DNA of 64,000 nt, from NCBI RefSeq assembly GCF_016031635.1, contig NZ_JACEGD010000029.1:1-64000 (forward strand), in the 5' to 3' direction. A program made the translations under genes and the position numbers. The notes under the pieces were generated by a model. The model was given only the letters and a program-made list of their open reading frames with translations, was not told the origin of the DNA and made no database searches. How positions within the stretch are numbered: the first letter of the stretch is position 1; every line of letters starts with the position of its first letter. The stretch comes from Bradyrhizobium diversitatis (GTDB lineage: Bacteria > Pseudomonadota > Alphaproteobacteria > Rhizobiales > Xanthobacteraceae). Shown piece after piece: positions 63,631-64,000 of this stretch.

Positions 63631-64000
63631 CACCGGCCGCCGGCGCATCGGCTACGTCAATCTTCCCGCGCAATTCGAGGAAGAACGCGCCGAGATCATG
63701 CAGGCGGTCGAGGGCGTCTTCCAGCGCGGCGATTTCATCGGCGGGGCGGCGGTTGCGAAGCTCGAGGAGGAATTGTCCGCCTATCTCGGCTCCTCGCATG
63801 TCGTGACGCTGAATTCCGGCACCGACGCGCTGATCCTCGCCATGCGGGCGCTCGACATCGGCCCGGGCGATGAGGTCATCACTCCGCCGAATTCGTTCGT
63901 GGCATCGACTGCGGCAATCATCGCAGTCGGCGCCACGCCGGTCTTTGCGGACGTGCTGCCGGACCAGAACATCGATCCCACCGCAGTCGAGGCCGCCGTC
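63620..64000 (+). CDS. second DegT-family aminotransferase, 3' end cut by window edge
   Basis: The first 127 residues of another DegT-family protein: MDADTGRRRIGYVNLPAQFE, then VTLNSGTDALILAMRALDIG and GDEVITPPNSFVASTAAIIA. It overlaps the preceding gene by 11 bases. The lysine region lies outside the window, so whether it is an aminotransferase or dehydratase is unknown. Confidence 0.9.
   Translation, partial: MDADTGRRRIGYVNLPAQFEEERAEIMQAVEGVFQRGDFIGGAAVAKLEEELSAYLGSSHVVTLNSGTDALILAMRALDIGPGDEVITPPNSFVASTAAIIAVGATPVFADVLPDQNIDPTAVEAAV

Noticed and set aside
52226..64000. Genomic island boundaries (integrase, att sites, IS) around the sugar cluster
   Set aside because: No integrase, transposase or direct-repeat boundary visible; composition appears similar to the neighbours by eye.

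Overview
The window reads as the chromosome of a Bradyrhizobium-like alphaproteobacterium (Nitrobacteraceae). Pointers are high GC, an ATP12-type F1-ATPase chaperone, the alphaproteobacterial order of the ribosomal and RNA polymerase operons, and intergenic palindromes of the kinds common in Bradyrhizobium. Genus-level assignment is inference from reading, not from a database search.

Layout. (1) 1-13467 is mixed housekeeping. It holds a FliK-like protein cut by the window edge, ATP12, a small secreted protein, an RluA-type pseudouridine synthase, rarA overlapping a DegP/Q protease, an OprO/P-type porin, an HxlR regulator divergent from a quinone oxidoreductase, hisC coupled to a ClC chloride transporter, a DUF1330 protein and a frameshifted short-chain dehydrogenase. 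(2) 13585-33571, minus strand, is one long str-S10-spc-alpha array: rpsL-rpsG-fusA-tuf-rpsJ-rplCDWB-rpsS-rplV-rpsC-rplP-rpmC-rpsQ-rplNXE-rpsNH-rplFR-rpsE-rpmD-rplO-secY-adk-rpsMK-rpoA-rplQ. A candidate promoter lies at the head and an intrinsic terminator at the tail. (3) 33947-38133 holds two accessory genes, an ABC exporter with acidic ends and a flavin oxidoreductase fused to a methyltransferase. (4) 38269-52089, minus strand, is secE-nusG-rplKA, a D-2-hydroxyacid dehydrogenase, rplJL-rpoBC, with a good promoter before secE and a terminator after rpoC. (5) 52226-64000 is a divergently arranged sugar-biosynthesis cluster that runs off the right edge.

The most interesting part is the last region. 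Around a divergent promoter (55253-55277), the minus arm encodes a phosphoheptose-isomerase-like SIS protein, a flippase-like membrane protein and a zinc-domain methyltransferase. The plus arm encodes two sugar epimerases/dehydratases, an HldE-like enzyme with its two domains in reversed order, a HAD protein, an APH-type kinase, a transketolase split into two subunits, and two consecutive DegT-family aminotransferases. Most plus-arm genes overlap or nearly touch. Together they suggest synthesis of an activated, heptose-derived amino sugar or a related chain-modified sugar whose product I cannot name.

Other notable points are an adenylate kinase with a ~100-residue histone-H1-like Lys/Ala tail, and two families of hairpin repeats seeded in the spacers of the ribosomal operon. 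No tRNA, rRNA, CRISPR array, insertion sequence or prophage was recognised.
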